Shown here one piece after another: positions 1 to 11,174 of a DNA stretch of 64,000 nt (position 1 is its first letter; each line of letters starts with the position of its first letter). A program made the position numbers and the translations under genes. The stretch is taken from NCBI GenBank assembly GCA_016169945.1, contig JADLSH010000333.1, positions 2,108,001 through 2,172,000 on the forward strand, read 5' to 3'. The notes under the pieces were generated by a model that had not been told where the DNA came from, made no database searches, and saw only the letters and a program-made list of their open reading frames with translations. The DNA comes from Trachythela sp. YZ-2020 (lineage: Eukaryota; Cnidaria; Anthozoa; Malacalcyonacea; Clavulariidae).

Positions 1-318
1 TAGTTTAAAGCATTATATCAATTTATCTTGAATAATGGTGCATTTATCGGGTTAAAGAATCATGAGTTGCAGGGGAGGGGTTGTCTAAAGAGACATCAAA
101 GGCTCTGGGAGTCCTTTCCCAGGAAATTTTCAGATTGTCTATCCTCCAGGACAGCATTTTTAGTTTAAAAACACATTATATCAATTTATCTTGAATAATG
201 GTGCATTTATCAGGTTAAAGATCATGGGTTGCAGGGGAGGGTTGTCTAAAAGAGACGACTTAAAGGCTCTCTGAGTCCCCTTTCAGAGGAAATTTTCTAT
301 CCTCCTATCCAGCATTTA
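1..318. repeat. Tandem duplication of a ~160-bp unit
   Basis: Two adjacent copies, 1-160 and 161-318, share long identical stretches such as the block ending in AATGGTGCATTTATC and the GCAGGGGAGGG motif. They differ by small indels. No coding content is seen. The first copy begins at the window edge, so the array may continue to the left. Confidence 0.85.
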
Positions 319-349
319 TATTCTTAGGTTTTATAAGAAATGAGATAAT

Positions 350-478
350 GTTTTTCTTATTTCCTTCTTGACAACAAAATATACTCCCAAATGCTATTTC
401 CCTCCAAATTTCCTTCCTAACGCCAAAATATCCTTCTGTAAGGAAATTTCCTTCCAAGAGGAAACGCTGCCTGCATTA
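350..478. repeat. ATTTCCTT-rich cluster, possible hAT-type end
   Basis: The stretch carries many copies of TTTCCTT or its complement and ends in GGAAACGCTG, so it reads CAGCGTTTCC from the other strand. The same words make up the subterminal regions of the complete hAT element at 22559-26039. A target-site duplication could not be identified, so this may be only one end or a decayed small element. Confidence 0.35.
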
Positions 479-963
479 TTTCCGAATTTAGTACATGAAG
501 TACATCATGTCATCATGCAGAGGTCATCATGTACGTTGAACAATCGTTACTTTGCAGCTTGGCCACTATATGATAATCATATATTGTATTCAATAAAATC
601 ATCGTAATCGATCAGATATACTTTAATACACCTAGCAGGCTAGCATGCTACGCTACACTGTTCTCATCGTATTAACCAAGACTGGCATCACTGGATGGAG
701 CGGCAACTGTGCATTCGATCTGCAACTTACAATTTCAACCATCTCCAGGTAATCCCAAAGTTTTTCTGATTTTGTGGTATTAGGGTCTATTGAATATTTG
801 AATGTGATGGCAAGGTATATTTTTACATGTTGTATACGTTGTCAACCCATGGAAGCAGCATTGAGTATAATTATAACACAAAATTTACCAAATTATAATT
901 CCAAAATCAATTAATCAAATATTTACAAATAAATAATTTAAAAATAATTTTCAACAGTAAAAA
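479..963. other. Non-coding stretch
   Basis: No supported gene is seen. The sequence is AT-rich and without long repeats. Confidence 0.4.
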
Positions 964-1034
964 CAATTGCACATTTGGGAATTATAGATTAGAACAACAC
1001 AATTTATGCACTTAAATTCCCAAATGTGCAATTA
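964..1034. repeat. Inverted repeat with 19-bp arms
   Basis: Arms 965-983 and 1015-1033 are exact reverse complements (AATTGCACATTTGGGAATT and its complement) separated by 31 bases. This could fold into a hairpin or be the remnant of a small inverted-repeat element. No flanking duplication was recognised. Confidence 0.7.
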
Positions 1035-1419
1035 TTGAAATTTAGGATTCGACCTTGTTTAGGTCTTTGGGGGCACTTGATGGTAGTTACAACCAGCATA
1101 CCATTCCTATATAATTGAAAAGATAAAATGCTATTACTGTACCTGTTGATTTAGTTATATAATCTTAATATATTACACAACTGCGGGATATTGTATATGG
1201 TATTATTTTTCACAATTTCATTTCAAACATTTAATTGTGATTTTATAGGAGCAAGGCAAGGGGCTGTCGTTCAGAGTTTCACAAATGTCTATACAACAAA
1301 TGGCTGATTGATATTTTCAAACCATGCATCTGATATCTAGATATTTTTAAACATGCCGTACAGTACCATGTTATGGAGTATATTATTGTATTTATTAGTT
1401 TGCTAATGTACATACTTGC

Positions 1420-1469
1420 TTTACATTTATTGGCATAGTGGCCTCGTAAGCCACATTTATTGCATCTTC
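1420..1469 (-). CDS. Possible exon coding a CCHC zinc knuckle
   Basis: On the minus strand the peptide CNKCGLRGHYANKC has the exact spacing C-x2-C-x4-H-x4-C of a zinc knuckle, a nucleic-acid-binding motif of about 18 residues found in gag-like and RNA-binding proteins. It is preceded by an acceptor-like TTATTTGAATTTAG and followed by GCAAGT, which would be a GC-type donor. The surrounding frame is short and no partner exons were identified. It may be a fragment of a retroelement or of a transposon gene; the exon limits are inferred. Confidence 0.3.
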
Positions 1470-1482
1470 CTAAATTCAAATA

Positions 1483-1860
1483 AATTACAAATTAGTCCTG
1501 TGTAAACTACAGAATACAGCATTTATATAAAGAAGTTTCATCCTCAGTGTATGGCATATATATAATTAATATACATTAATACATATATATATATATTAGA
1601 AGTTCCTATAATGTGTATATTAATAATTAATTATGACAATCAATACCGGCAGGCCTTTTATTACTGTTTTGTCCTGAAATAGAAAAAGATATGATTAAAT
1701 AAATTAAATGGTAATTCAACTAAAAAATATGCTCGACATTGACTTCATGGGTGGGAAATGGGGGGAAATAAAGTACAAATCAGTCCTGTGTAAACTACAG
1801 TATGTAGCATTAAAATAAAGGAGTTCCATTCCCAGTGTATGGCGTAGATTTAATTAATAT
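1483..1860. repeat. Dispersed direct repeat, two ~88-bp copies
   Basis: Copies at 1483-1570 and 1773-1860 share CAGTCCTGTGTAAACTACAG-like and CCAGTGTATGGCRTA blocks. About 200 bases of AT-rich sequence with a short TA tract lie between them. No coding content is supported. Confidence 0.7.
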
Positions 1861-2265
1861 ATCTATATACTGTATATTAAAATCCCTTAGACCAATGAAA
1901 CCTTAAAATTCCATACCGACAATTTTGAAGGAAAATTGAAATGTTTCAAAATATTTGTGGAAGCTATCAGATAGATTGCAACAGTGATTGCAACATTTTC
2001 AATAAATGTAAACAGCATTGCACATGTCATTGGATAAGAAAGGAAACCATTGAGCAAACATCTACTCAAAATAGCAATAATTTATGGTACCTGAACATTA
2101 GCTGGACATATAGGGTGAGTGTTTTTTATTCATAATCGATAATGTATAACAATAAATCACAACTGCATTATCAGACATTTATCACAATAGACACTTCCCG
2201 AATTTTTGCTTGACTGCAATATAAACAGCTTGAAATCGAGGCTGACAATGTAATCCAATTGGTTC
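1861..2265. other. Non-coding stretch left of the Helitron-like remnant
   Basis: Short open frames on both strands overlap each other and show no recognised motif. No Helitron 3' end (hairpin followed by CTRR) was recognised here on the minus strand, so the neighbouring element is probably truncated. Confidence 0.4.
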
Positions 2266-4652
2266 TTACTGTATTAACAACTTCTCAGCATCTTCGCCCT
2301 CTCTGAGAACATCCTGGAAAAGGAAATCAAAAGAATCTTGTGACATTTCATGTCTACTTGTTTCATTCTCCAGCACTGCAATACATGCACGATTACGTAA
2401 TAATCTAATATCAGGGTCATTTTTTAACTTTGCACATCCGTGTACATGAATACTTCCCCTGGCCTGATACTCAAATCGATACCAAAACCATTCAGCATCT
2501 AAGACACCACTAAGCCAATGTCTGATAAACTCCTGCAAAGACCTGCAGCCTGTGCATGAAAAACCAATCAGTCAGATGTGGATTGTCAATTACAGCTTGT
2601 GCCCGTTCGGATCTTGACGCACCTTCATTGCTTTGCAACAGCCTTTGCAAATCAGGCCAATGACTGTCGGCTGCGCTAAATGTAAAGAAAAAAGTTGGGC
2701 AGCCTTTTTGCTCAATCAAGGCTAACAATTCCTGCAGCCTCTGATACCAATACTGATTTGTACCTTGAATTTTAGACACATAGCGTTGCAACCTGTTGAT
2801 CATCTGATTTGCATTCATGGAATTAACCATCTCCTTTAATTCTTCCATTGTCATGTTTGCATCAGCAGGATGTTGACGTAAGTAAATATTAGCTTGTGAC
2901 AACAACTGATGTCGTTGTTTCATATTTAATGCCCAATAAGGAAACCGTGGGTGAGAAGCAAACCTCCATTCAAACTTACCATTTGCCAGTTTCTCAGCAA
3001 ACTTTATCAAGTGTTTGAATCCCTCTGTTAATGTTATACCATGCTGTCTAGCCCTATTTGTTGGGTCACCTTTCCCATAAGGAAACAACATCGGAAATGC
3101 CATAGTAGCCAAACCATCTGTTTTAAATTCATTGACTACAATCACTACATTACCTTCAGTAGACAGCCAGTCTAAGGGATCAACCTCATTTACTGCATCT
3201 TGGATAGCTGCATTGTATTTTCTATGTCTTTGACGCATAGGAATAAATGATGTACTACCATTTCCTAAAACTAATTCTTCAACACTAGCATTAGCACTCA
3301 TTACAGGGTCTTGGGGAGGCCCCTCATTATCAACATGAACTGAAAGTTCATTTTCATCAACAACATACCTTAGCTCATCTGGTATACCATTTTCTGGTAA
3401 ACTTCAATGGATAACATCCCGATCAATTTCAATGTCTTTGAAAAATGGATTGTTTGTCTTCAACCATAATATAGCCTCCAGAACTCTGTGTCGACGCACA
3501 GTGAAATCTCTGTGTGTCGTCAGCACCGTGTCTTCGCACAATCATAACAGGCAAGTCAGCTACATGTGCTGGCAACCTATGCAAGAAACTTTGAATATCT
3601 TGGGGTAAGTTTAGTACATGCCCCTTATACCCCCTCTGCCCACCATGTTTTCTATACACTCTCATAATAGGGCAAACCCTTGAAATTAACATTTCTTCTA
3701 CCTGTGTCAAACCTCTTAACTGTTCAGGAACAATTCCTGGGTCCATGTCATTCTCAGCACTAAAATTCTTAGGTGTTTTCTTGTCTCTTTTACACCGGTA
3801 ACAAATATATGTCTCTGATGTTAAGTTCTGTCGTGTTGGCCAAGCTTCTTTACAAATTGTACACTGTCGATGCTCTAAACTTTCCTGATCTAAATGAAAA
3901 CTGTGCATTTCATTTTGAACAAACTCTTGCTCATGCAAAGGATTGTCAGCATTTTGCCAACCGTCCTCGTGTAAATATTCATGCCTACTATCCCCCCTTT
4001 CTTCATGATCAGATACAGTTGCCTCACCTGCTTCATGGACAGATACAGCTGCATCCCCTGCTCCATGGACAGATACAACTGCATCCCCTGCTTCATGGAC
4101 CAATGCATTACTCTGTTTTTCTCTTTCTCTTCTTATCTTGTCAGCCAATCTATTCTGTCGCTCTTGGTAACACTCTTTTTCAATTGCTGTGTGAAAATGT
4201 GCTCTTAAACTCTCAAGTGTTCTACTTCTTTCCCCGGCTGTCTCTGATGCTCTTTTTTGTTTTATCTTTTGAAGCCTTTTCGTTCGTTGTTCTTCAGTAT
4301 CATTTTGCATTTTATCTATATTATGCGCTATATTATACACTTTTTGCTTACCTTTTGCTTCGGCAGTCCTTTCTTGCCAACCTTCTCGACGTTTTATCAA
4401 GCGTGTTTCTCTTTCCTCAGCAGTTTCTGAAGGATCTAAAGCTCGTTTTTGTTGCATATACAATCTATGGTACTCTTTTTGCCTACCTTTCGCTTCGGCA
4501 GTCCTTCTTTTCCATGCTTCTCGACGTTTTTCCAGGCGAGTTTCTCTTTCCTCAGCAGTCTCTTGTAGCAGACGTTGTCGTCTTCGCTCCCTCCTCTTCG
4601 CAAGGTTTTCGGCTTTTTTTTCGTTTTCTTTCCGCTCTTCGTTTGGCTCCAT
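2266..4652 (-). pseudogene. Broken Helitron-like Rep protein (N-terminal half)
   Basis: Three minus-strand frames make up one decayed gene. The first (4652-3429) starts with an Arg/Glu-rich region carrying ETAEERETRLxKRRE repeats, then a CxxC...CxxC zinc-binding segment, then a region like the DUF6570 part of Helitron/PIF1 proteins (GGQRGYKGHVLNLPQ). The second (3301-2510) resembles the Helitron_like_N domain. The third (2538-2266) carries the HUH motif as RGSIHVHG. Frameshifts lie near 3510 and between 2510 and 2540, and about 100 codons between the first two frames are not open. The Y2 tyrosines and the PIF1 helicase half are missing, so the copy is truncated at its C-terminal side. The same domains occur intact at 55502-59833 on the other strand, clearly diverged. 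The copy is presumed inactive. Confidence 0.85.
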
Positions 4653-5062
4653 ACAAATTTTTATTTAATATTTTAATTGTCTTAATTTTTTTAATAAATT
4701 GTACAGGTAAAACCGTAAAAAACTTTTGAGTATTTACAAAATACTGTATTGCAAAAGCAAAAATATTTGCAAGACGTGTACGTTATTTTGATGTCGTCAC
4801 TCATTTAAAGAAATATTTTGAGTTTGACCAATCATTGTGGCTCTTTCCATGACAGTCCGTCATTCTTTTGAGATCAGTGAGATGACCACCCATCACACCC
4901 ATGCGCCCGCAAAACTTGATGAACTTTAGATTTCCCATTGCTTTCCTTTTCCCCCAGGTGTAAATATCAGAGCGGAATTAGTACCCTCGCACGGCGCTTC
5001 GCGCCGGCTCGGGGAATATATATATCATATATACTGCATAATAAAAGAGTGTGACAAGAGAC
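4653..5062. other. Non-coding stretch with a GC-rich hairpin
   Basis: No gene is seen. At 4992-5006 the sequence CGGCGC-TTC-GCGCCG forms a perfect six-pair stem inside a longer imperfect stem (about 4985-5013), a sharp GC island in AT-rich DNA. It lies upstream of the minus-strand Helitron-like gene; whether it belongs to that element is unknown. Confidence 0.5.
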
Positions 5063-5344
5063 GCCCTCATAAAATTAGGGCGTTGATTTTAGACCCCACA
5101 ACCTCAGGGGCGTGGGTCGACAAATCGTTAGTCCCAAGCTCCAAGATTACAATATCGGGCTTATACTTATGCACCGAATACAAATTCAAGGACCTTTTCG
5201 ACGGTTCGGCCACCCGTCCCTAACAAATAAATATAGCCCAGATTCGGGGAGATGAAAATTAGAAGCAGCATGTGTATCAAAGTGCGCATCTAAATCATCT
5301 CGCAAACGATGGACAAAAGAATGACCAAGAATTAAAATACTTGG
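5063..5344 (-). pseudogene. SGNH-hydrolase-like fragment
   Basis: Read on the minus strand, three frames in order give recognisable blocks of an SGNH hydrolase: ILGHSFVHRL near 5330 (block I), LLGTGGRTVEKV near 5200, and KPDIVILELGTNDLS near 5140 (block III, the GTND motif). At least two frameshifts separate them. SGNH domains of this kind are known from Ngaro-type tyrosine-recombinase retrotransposons and related invertebrate elements. Neighbouring parts of such an element are not seen here, and the DIRS/Ngaro-like fragment at 11.2 kb is on the other strand, so this is a separate remnant. Confidence 0.65.
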
Positions 5345-5479
5345 GACACAACCTTGACATGATAAAGAATAGCAGAGAAAGATTAATACCTTATAAATTG
5401 ACTTCAGCCAGAGAGTTGACCTTGCGCTACCAGGTTGAAGAGCAGAATGAACTGATGCACATACTGCTGTAGATTATAT

Positions 5480-6189
5480 CGCCACTCCTATCCGCTTCCT
5501 GCGCATTACATGCATGTGACTACTAATTACGGGGGAAATACCCACGTGTCCCATTACAATAGCTCTTTATCTACAAAACTAGATGCAGGAAGCAATAAAA
5601 TCTTTATTGGTATGCCAATAATTCCTTTAATATGACTTAATATGACTGCTTTACATAACATAACAGGTGAGACCAACTTTACTAACGTCTCACAGTCAAC
5701 AGAATTAGGCTCCGCAAAATTTTGCTCAATTAGTGTGCCCATCGATGCTAATGTTAGCGTCGGTTTGCTTTACTGAGCTCAGGGGCAGGTGATACTCGGT
5801 ATCACTTGTCTGTGAGCTCTCAAGCCGGTTTCTCGCTCCCTACTTTATCTTTAGAACCGTCACACAAGCAGAAGTCCATTCCAGATATCGAGGAATAGAC
5901 GTTGGCTTTTTAAATTTTCGCTGGCGTCTACACTGCAAAATTTCCCTTGGAAGCCCCAATACTAATGAAATACGGTGAGGTAATACGGGATTTGGCCGCA
6001 CAATTGGCATTTTTATGACACAATTTCATCTCTTGCGGCAAAGCAACCCGGCCGAACTACCTTGGGGTTATACTCACTGGGAACTTTGGATCCGTGCACA
6101 AACTTTCGGTCATGCACGTTTGAGCAAACCTCAACCAAATATGCGCATGAATTCAAACACCCTTTGTTCCTAGGGGGTTTTGCCGCAAG
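5480..6189. other. Non-coding stretch
   Basis: Short open frames only, with no recognised motif. The stretch leads directly into the tandem repeat that follows. Confidence 0.35.
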
Positions 6190-6194
6190 TTCAA

Positions 6195-6520
6195 CCATAC
6201 TATGGGAGGATACATCACCATAGGAAGCTGAAAAACTCCAAGCGCAATAAACCGTACTATGGGAGGATACATCACCATAGGAAGCTGAAAAACTCCAACG
6301 CTATAAAACCGTACTATGGGAGGATACATCACCATAGGAAGCTGAAAAACTCCAACGCCATAAAACCGTACTATGATACATCACCATAGGAAGCTGAAAA
6401 ACTCCAAGCGCCATAAAACCGTACTATGGGAGGATACATCACCATAGGTAGCTGAAAAACTCCAAGCGCCATAAAACCGTACTATGGGAGGATACATCAC
6501 GATAGTTAGCTGAAAAACTG
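6195..6520. repeat. Minisatellite, ~57-bp unit, six copies
   Basis: Six copies of a unit containing ACTATGGGAGGATACATCAC and GAAGCTGAAAAACTCCA follow one another; the fourth copy lacks GGGAGG. Most units are 57 or 58 bp. Where the period is 57 the array stays open in frame and would encode a 19-residue repeat on either strand. That openness is explained by the period and is not evidence for a gene. Confidence 0.9.
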
Positions 6521-6539
6521 CACTGATGTTGAAAACAAA

Positions 6540-7084
6540 CACCATGCAAAACACTACTATCAACAGGTGGTTTACGATAGGTAGATGGAACAACGACAGG
6601 TTTATAAATGTATTAACTATGTATTACTAGTAACAACTAGACGTTAAGTTAAGGCTATGAAATTTGAAACAGCTCAGCAAAGGCGACCGAACAATATTAA
6701 AAGTTGTTAAGTACGCACACTTACACTAATAACTTATTAACTAAGGAAGCCATAAGTTATGAGCGTTGCTTATCCAGCGACGGAGTGTTTCGATTAAAAC
6801 TATGTAATGAGTAATGTCCGGTCTCGCCAATACGTGTCATAGCATCTTCAGCCAATTACAAAATTTGCACGCGACAATGGTTGACCATTTTGGAGAAGAA
6901 ACAGGGCTTATTTATCAACAAAACCCTGAGGCTAAAATGCTTATCGCCTTGGATATCGTTCAAGACAAATTAGTGTTGACGTTAAATTAACGTCAAAAAA
7001 CCAAAGTATCCTGTCAAACATGCACCCAAAATAATGCATAATTATGCATAGGTTACTAGTAATCTGCTGGCGTTTGCCTGATGT
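6540..7084. other. Non-coding stretch between two minisatellites
   Basis: No supported gene or repeat is seen. Confidence 0.35.
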
Positions 7085-7088
7085 CACA

Positions 7089-7583
7089 ACCAGGTATACT
7101 ATGTTAAGCAATGCTGAGTTGCCCAGAGTTACAACCAGGTATGCAGGGTCAAACAATGCGTAGTTACTCAAATTTTAACCAGGTATGCCGGACCAATATA
7201 ATGCTTAGTTACCCAAGGTTACAACCAGGTATGCAGGATCAAATAATACCTAGTTACCCAATGTTACAACCAGGGATGCTGTGCCAAAAGTATACTTAGT
7301 TACCCCATGTCACAACCATGTATGCAAGGACAAAACAAGGCTTAGTTAGCCGATGTCCAAACCAGATATGCTGCGCCCAAAACAATGTTCAGGCACTGCA
7401 TATCACAACCAGGTATGCTGTGCCAAAATCATGTTAGTTACCCAATGTCACAACCAGGTATGCAGGGTCAAAACAAGGCTTAGTTACCCGATGTCACCAC
7501 CAGGTATGCTGTGCCAAAACAATATGCTGAGAGACCCGATGGCAGGTATGCTGTGCCAAAACAATGCCGAATTACCCATTGCA
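7089..7583. repeat. Minisatellite, ~45-bp unit, about eleven copies
   Basis: Degenerate units begin with CAGGTATGC and contain CTTAGTTACCC and TCACAAC. Units vary from about 39 to 47 bp and are clearly diverged. Short open frames across the array are by-products of the repeat. Confidence 0.9.
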
Positions 7584-7589
7584 GGAAAG

Positions 7590-8459
7590 TGCCAACTGAC
7601 GATATTTGTTGAGCTGCAAAAACGGTTGAAACCGCTGGGGGCCTTTCAATCAATCTATTAGACGACGTATAAAAGTACGACAAAGGTAATGACCGAGCAT
7701 GCATGATTTAATTTCCCCCTACAAATTAAGTGATTGAAGCGCTTTATGTTCTAGTTTAATCCCTAACCATATAATCTATAATGTGGGTAAGACCTTCGCC
7801 AATTTTTTGAATACCAGCATGCTGAGCGACAAAGCCACTGGCCACAGCCGCTCCAATGCTCCAATTATGGATCAGTAACAAGGCAATCACAGTGAAAAAA
7901 GCCCGGCGTAGATCATAAACTAGTCAAAGTAATATACTTATCTCGGCATCGCATACCTAAATTATATCTGTTGGAAGGATTAACTGGAACTATGCAATAA
8001 GCGCTGTTGATGTCAACCTTTCCATTAATGCACCTTTAATTTCCTGTTTTAAAAATCAGATTTATCGCGTGTGTAGAGAACAATACTGCACCAAACAATA
8101 TTGCAAAGAAAAATCATTGTTGTTACAACTTACAATAATACGTGCGCCAATAATTACTACTATAGGGTTTCGCCATGCAAATTATTACCGCCATGTAATA
8201 TTGTAAGATAACAAGTCATGCAGGCAATTGAGAAAGGACGCCGTGATTACCGCCATATAACTGGTAAAACATTCTACCCACTTCAAAATGGCTGATAGCT
8301 CTTAATTTTAATTTTTAATTTATTAGCTTTGCCATACATGAAACACTAATACATAAATAAATAAACTAACAGACAGACAACGGAAAAAGAAACTTAACAA
8401 TTACAAAAAATGGCAGGGTTACCGCAACAGGAGTACCCAATTACTGCAGGCCCCGAACT
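7590..8459. other. Non-coding stretch
   Basis: No gene or clear repeat recognised. Composition is AT-rich with short poly-A and TTAATTTT runs near 8300. Confidence 0.35.
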
Positions 8460-8474
8460 TAAAATAATATTAAA

Positions 8475-9440
8475 AGTATATATATATATATATACGTGTA
8501 GGTTTAGGTCTACGAATTTAGAGTGCTCGACAACATATAGTTAGAGCAAATTATAGTTTTTCGCTTACCTCAAAAAACTCTGCAACAGGCTGTTTCATCT
8601 GTAAAAGAAAATCAATCAGGTTTACAAGTATCGAAAAAAAAGAAATGACTGCTATATGCTTCTGCGAAGGCGGAAGTGTGTGTGTGAGACAAACAATGTG
8701 CATGCAGGTTTCATTTGTTTTGTTTACGCGAATGAAATTTGTTACGATGACATCGTAAGTGTTTTATTGTAACAGCTCTTTGTTTTTTAAACAAAATAAA
8801 ATTTTTTTCTAACATAAAAATTTTCGTTTTGACATAAAGTGTATCGTTTGATCCTCATTATATAGTTTTTAAAATGTTTTGTATTTTTAAAAATACTTCT
8901 AAACTGCCTGATGATTCTTGTTGCAGACAAGTTTTGAGAAGTACAAGAAAACTTGGTGCAAAACTATATATATATATATATATACGCAGTGGGTCAGGGT
9001 CGTCTGACGAATTTAGCTCTACAACATAACATATAGTTAAATATAGTTTTATAGTTTTCTCAAAACTTGCAAAACTTGCCGGCAACAGGCTGTTTCATCT
9101 GTAAAAGAATCATCAGGCAGCTTGCAAGTAAAGAAAAAGAAATGACTGGTTATCTGCTTTCTGCCGGGCGTGGAGGAGACAATGTGTGCATGCATGGGTT
9201 TGTTTTGTTTACAATTACTGAATTTTACGACAAGGACGCATATCATAGAAATTATTTCTAAGTCTCTCTTGTTGAGTAAACAATCCTTGTTTTTTCTTTC
9301 AAAATATTAAAATTTTTCTAACATAAATTTGATCGTTTTGATCCTCCGTAAGAGAGTTAGAATGTTTAAGTTTTAAAATACTTGTAAACTGCCTGATGAT
9401 TTCTTTTTACAGATGAAACAGCCTGTTTGTTGCAAGTTTC
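8475..9440. repeat. Duplicated fold-back element, two ~480-bp copies
   Basis: Copy 1 (about 8475-8955) and copy 2 (about 8960-9440) are alignable along their length and each starts after a TA dinucleotide tract. Each copy carries its own inverted repeat: arms 8581-8630 and 8895-8938 in copy 1, 9083-9130 and 9380-9427 in copy 2. In copy 2 both arms contain the block ACAGATGAAACAGCCTGTT in opposite orientation. No transposase is present. Three arms also look like an exon with acceptor TTTTACAG and, in two cases, a GGTAAG donor. Confidence 0.75.
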
Positions 9441-10029
9441 TTTGAGGTAAGGCTTAGCTATATATGCTATGCAGCTCTAGAAGCAGCAAGTAATAGGACG
9501 CTTAAGGCTTCGTGGTGTGTTGCATTTACAGCACACAGTTTTAAATGTTCTGGGAAATAATATTCATTCATAATATGTTTAAAGGAATTTAGGTTGTCCG
9601 TTGTTAGATCAAGTTCATCAGCCAGTATCCATTCTATTCCTTCTCCTTTCAAGAACGATCTTTGGTAGGTCGTCGCAAACTTGGGTACTTGTAATGAGTT
9701 ATTTTAAAAATATAACAGGTCAAGAACTCGTGCCAATAAGATATAGGAAGAAAAGACAGCGCGACACGACTGTGATGAGTGGTGGTAAATGGCAGACCAA
9801 GTATAAACTTTGTCCATCTTTGAACTTCACTAGAACAGTGCCAGATTTCAAGCATACATACTGGGGTGCCCATCTTGATCTTTGAGGCATACCCCAGTTG
9901 CACAACTTGGGTCAAATACATTGTTTGTTAGTTAGTAATATAATGGGAATTGTTTTATGTCTTTGCACGAGCACTTTGTTCTAGAACTTGCTTTTCCATG
10001 ACAGATCACAACCAATCCCAAGTCCCGCT
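9441..10029. other. Non-coding stretch
   Basis: Overlapping short frames on both strands without recognised motifs. No supported gene. Confidence 0.35.
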
Positions 10030-10633
10030 GGCTATCGACCTGCTCTAAACTCCTGTCTTTCATCTTGTAACTCCTGTCTTAGTTTTTCTTTGAGTGAGTT
10101 ACAGACTGACAGATCATTTATTATGCTCACATTAAATGCCAGGCCAGAAGATGATATCCAGTTATCCATGTTCGTCAAATCAGTTTGAAGAGCAAAGAGC
10201 AAATGCATCATCATCAGATTTTATAACTTTGAACACCTGCCTTTAAGTGATCTGTGAACATGTGACTTCCAGAGTGCATCATCATCAGATTTTATAACCA
10301 GGTGAACACCTTTGCGCTGCTTCAGAACATCGCTGATTTCCTCCAGGAGTTAACTATGATCTGGAGTTCATTCACATATAACAAGAACATAGATCCTTGA
10401 GGAACTCCTGAGGTAACCGGCAGCGAATCTGATTTCGCTCCAAGCACTGTCACTTGTTGTCTGCGATCTGTCAAATAGTTCCAAAACCAAAGTAATAGAT
10501 TACCTCCAAAGCCAAGATTGTGCAATTTGTGCAGAGGTATTTGATGGTTTACTTTATCGAAGGCTTTGCTCATGTCCACCATTGTCCAAGACAGATCCGA
10601 TGTATTCCAGTGTCTCAATAAGATTAGTGGCAC
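10030..10633 (-). pseudogene. Non-LTR retrotransposon reverse transcriptase fragment
   Basis: The frame 10633-10322 carries typical LINE reverse transcriptase blocks: DMSKAFDKVNH, then FWNYLTDRRQQV, then SGVPQGS. The usual ILGP after PQGS is deleted. Further along the minus strand, 10214-10130 carries LQTDLTNMDNW and SSGLAFNVS, which belong after the catalytic YADD box. That box is lost, and a short segment with IKSDDDA is duplicated between the two parts. The fragment lacks endonuclease and both ends, so it is a dead 5'-truncated copy. The clade (jockey or CR1 type) is inferred. Confidence 0.85.
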
Positions 10634-10639
10634 ACTCTT

Positions 10640-11174
10640 GCTTGCGCTTACTCGAGAATTTAGTTATCTTGCGCCCCGTTCGATCATGAATGATGAAGAT
10701 TTACATTGTGGTGATTCTAAATTATCTGGTAAAGTTTGGGCAAACTTTTTTGCCTAAGATATGGCACAAAGGCGTTTTGGCCACGTACAATGATGAAGTG
10801 ATGCTAACAGGAGGCAAGAACAGACTGGGACCAAATAGAGGTTCAAACACTAGGTTTGAGAGTGTAGTGACATGGCTTTGAAGTTAAAATCTTCCTGGGA
10901 CCTGTCTGTCTTTGCCCGGTTACTGCGCCGCTACTAGCGCCAACAGCTCAATAAATGAAGAGCTACGATAGACATACTTTGTGCGTTGTTTGGACTTGAG
11001 GGGAGTTAACTTACATCATCTGTTCCTTCGAGAGAGCGAGCATTCTTGGTGGTTGTTGCGAGGACTGTAACTCCGAGGGCGATCCTAACTCGACCAGCAA
11101 GACCAGCACGAAATACGATCCTCGTATTTCGAAATACGATCCATCGATCCTAATAAGACCAGCACGAAATACAC
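10640..11174. other. Non-coding stretch
   Basis: No supported gene. A short direct repeat (AGACCAGCACGAAATAC) occurs at 11100-11116 and 11157-11173, just before the DIRS-like fragment. Confidence 0.4.

Noticed and set aside
3773..4729. 318-codon plus-strand frame
   Set aside because: It is the reverse of the charged repeat region of the minus-strand Helitron-like gene; that strand has recognisable motifs and this one does not.
5272..5472. 66-codon plus-strand frame
   Set aside because: Its first half is the reverse of the SGNH-hydrolase remnant and no motif is present.
7089..7583. Array resembling CRISPR repeats and spacers
   Set aside because: Units are contiguous and diverged without unique spacers, and the DNA is eukaryotic.
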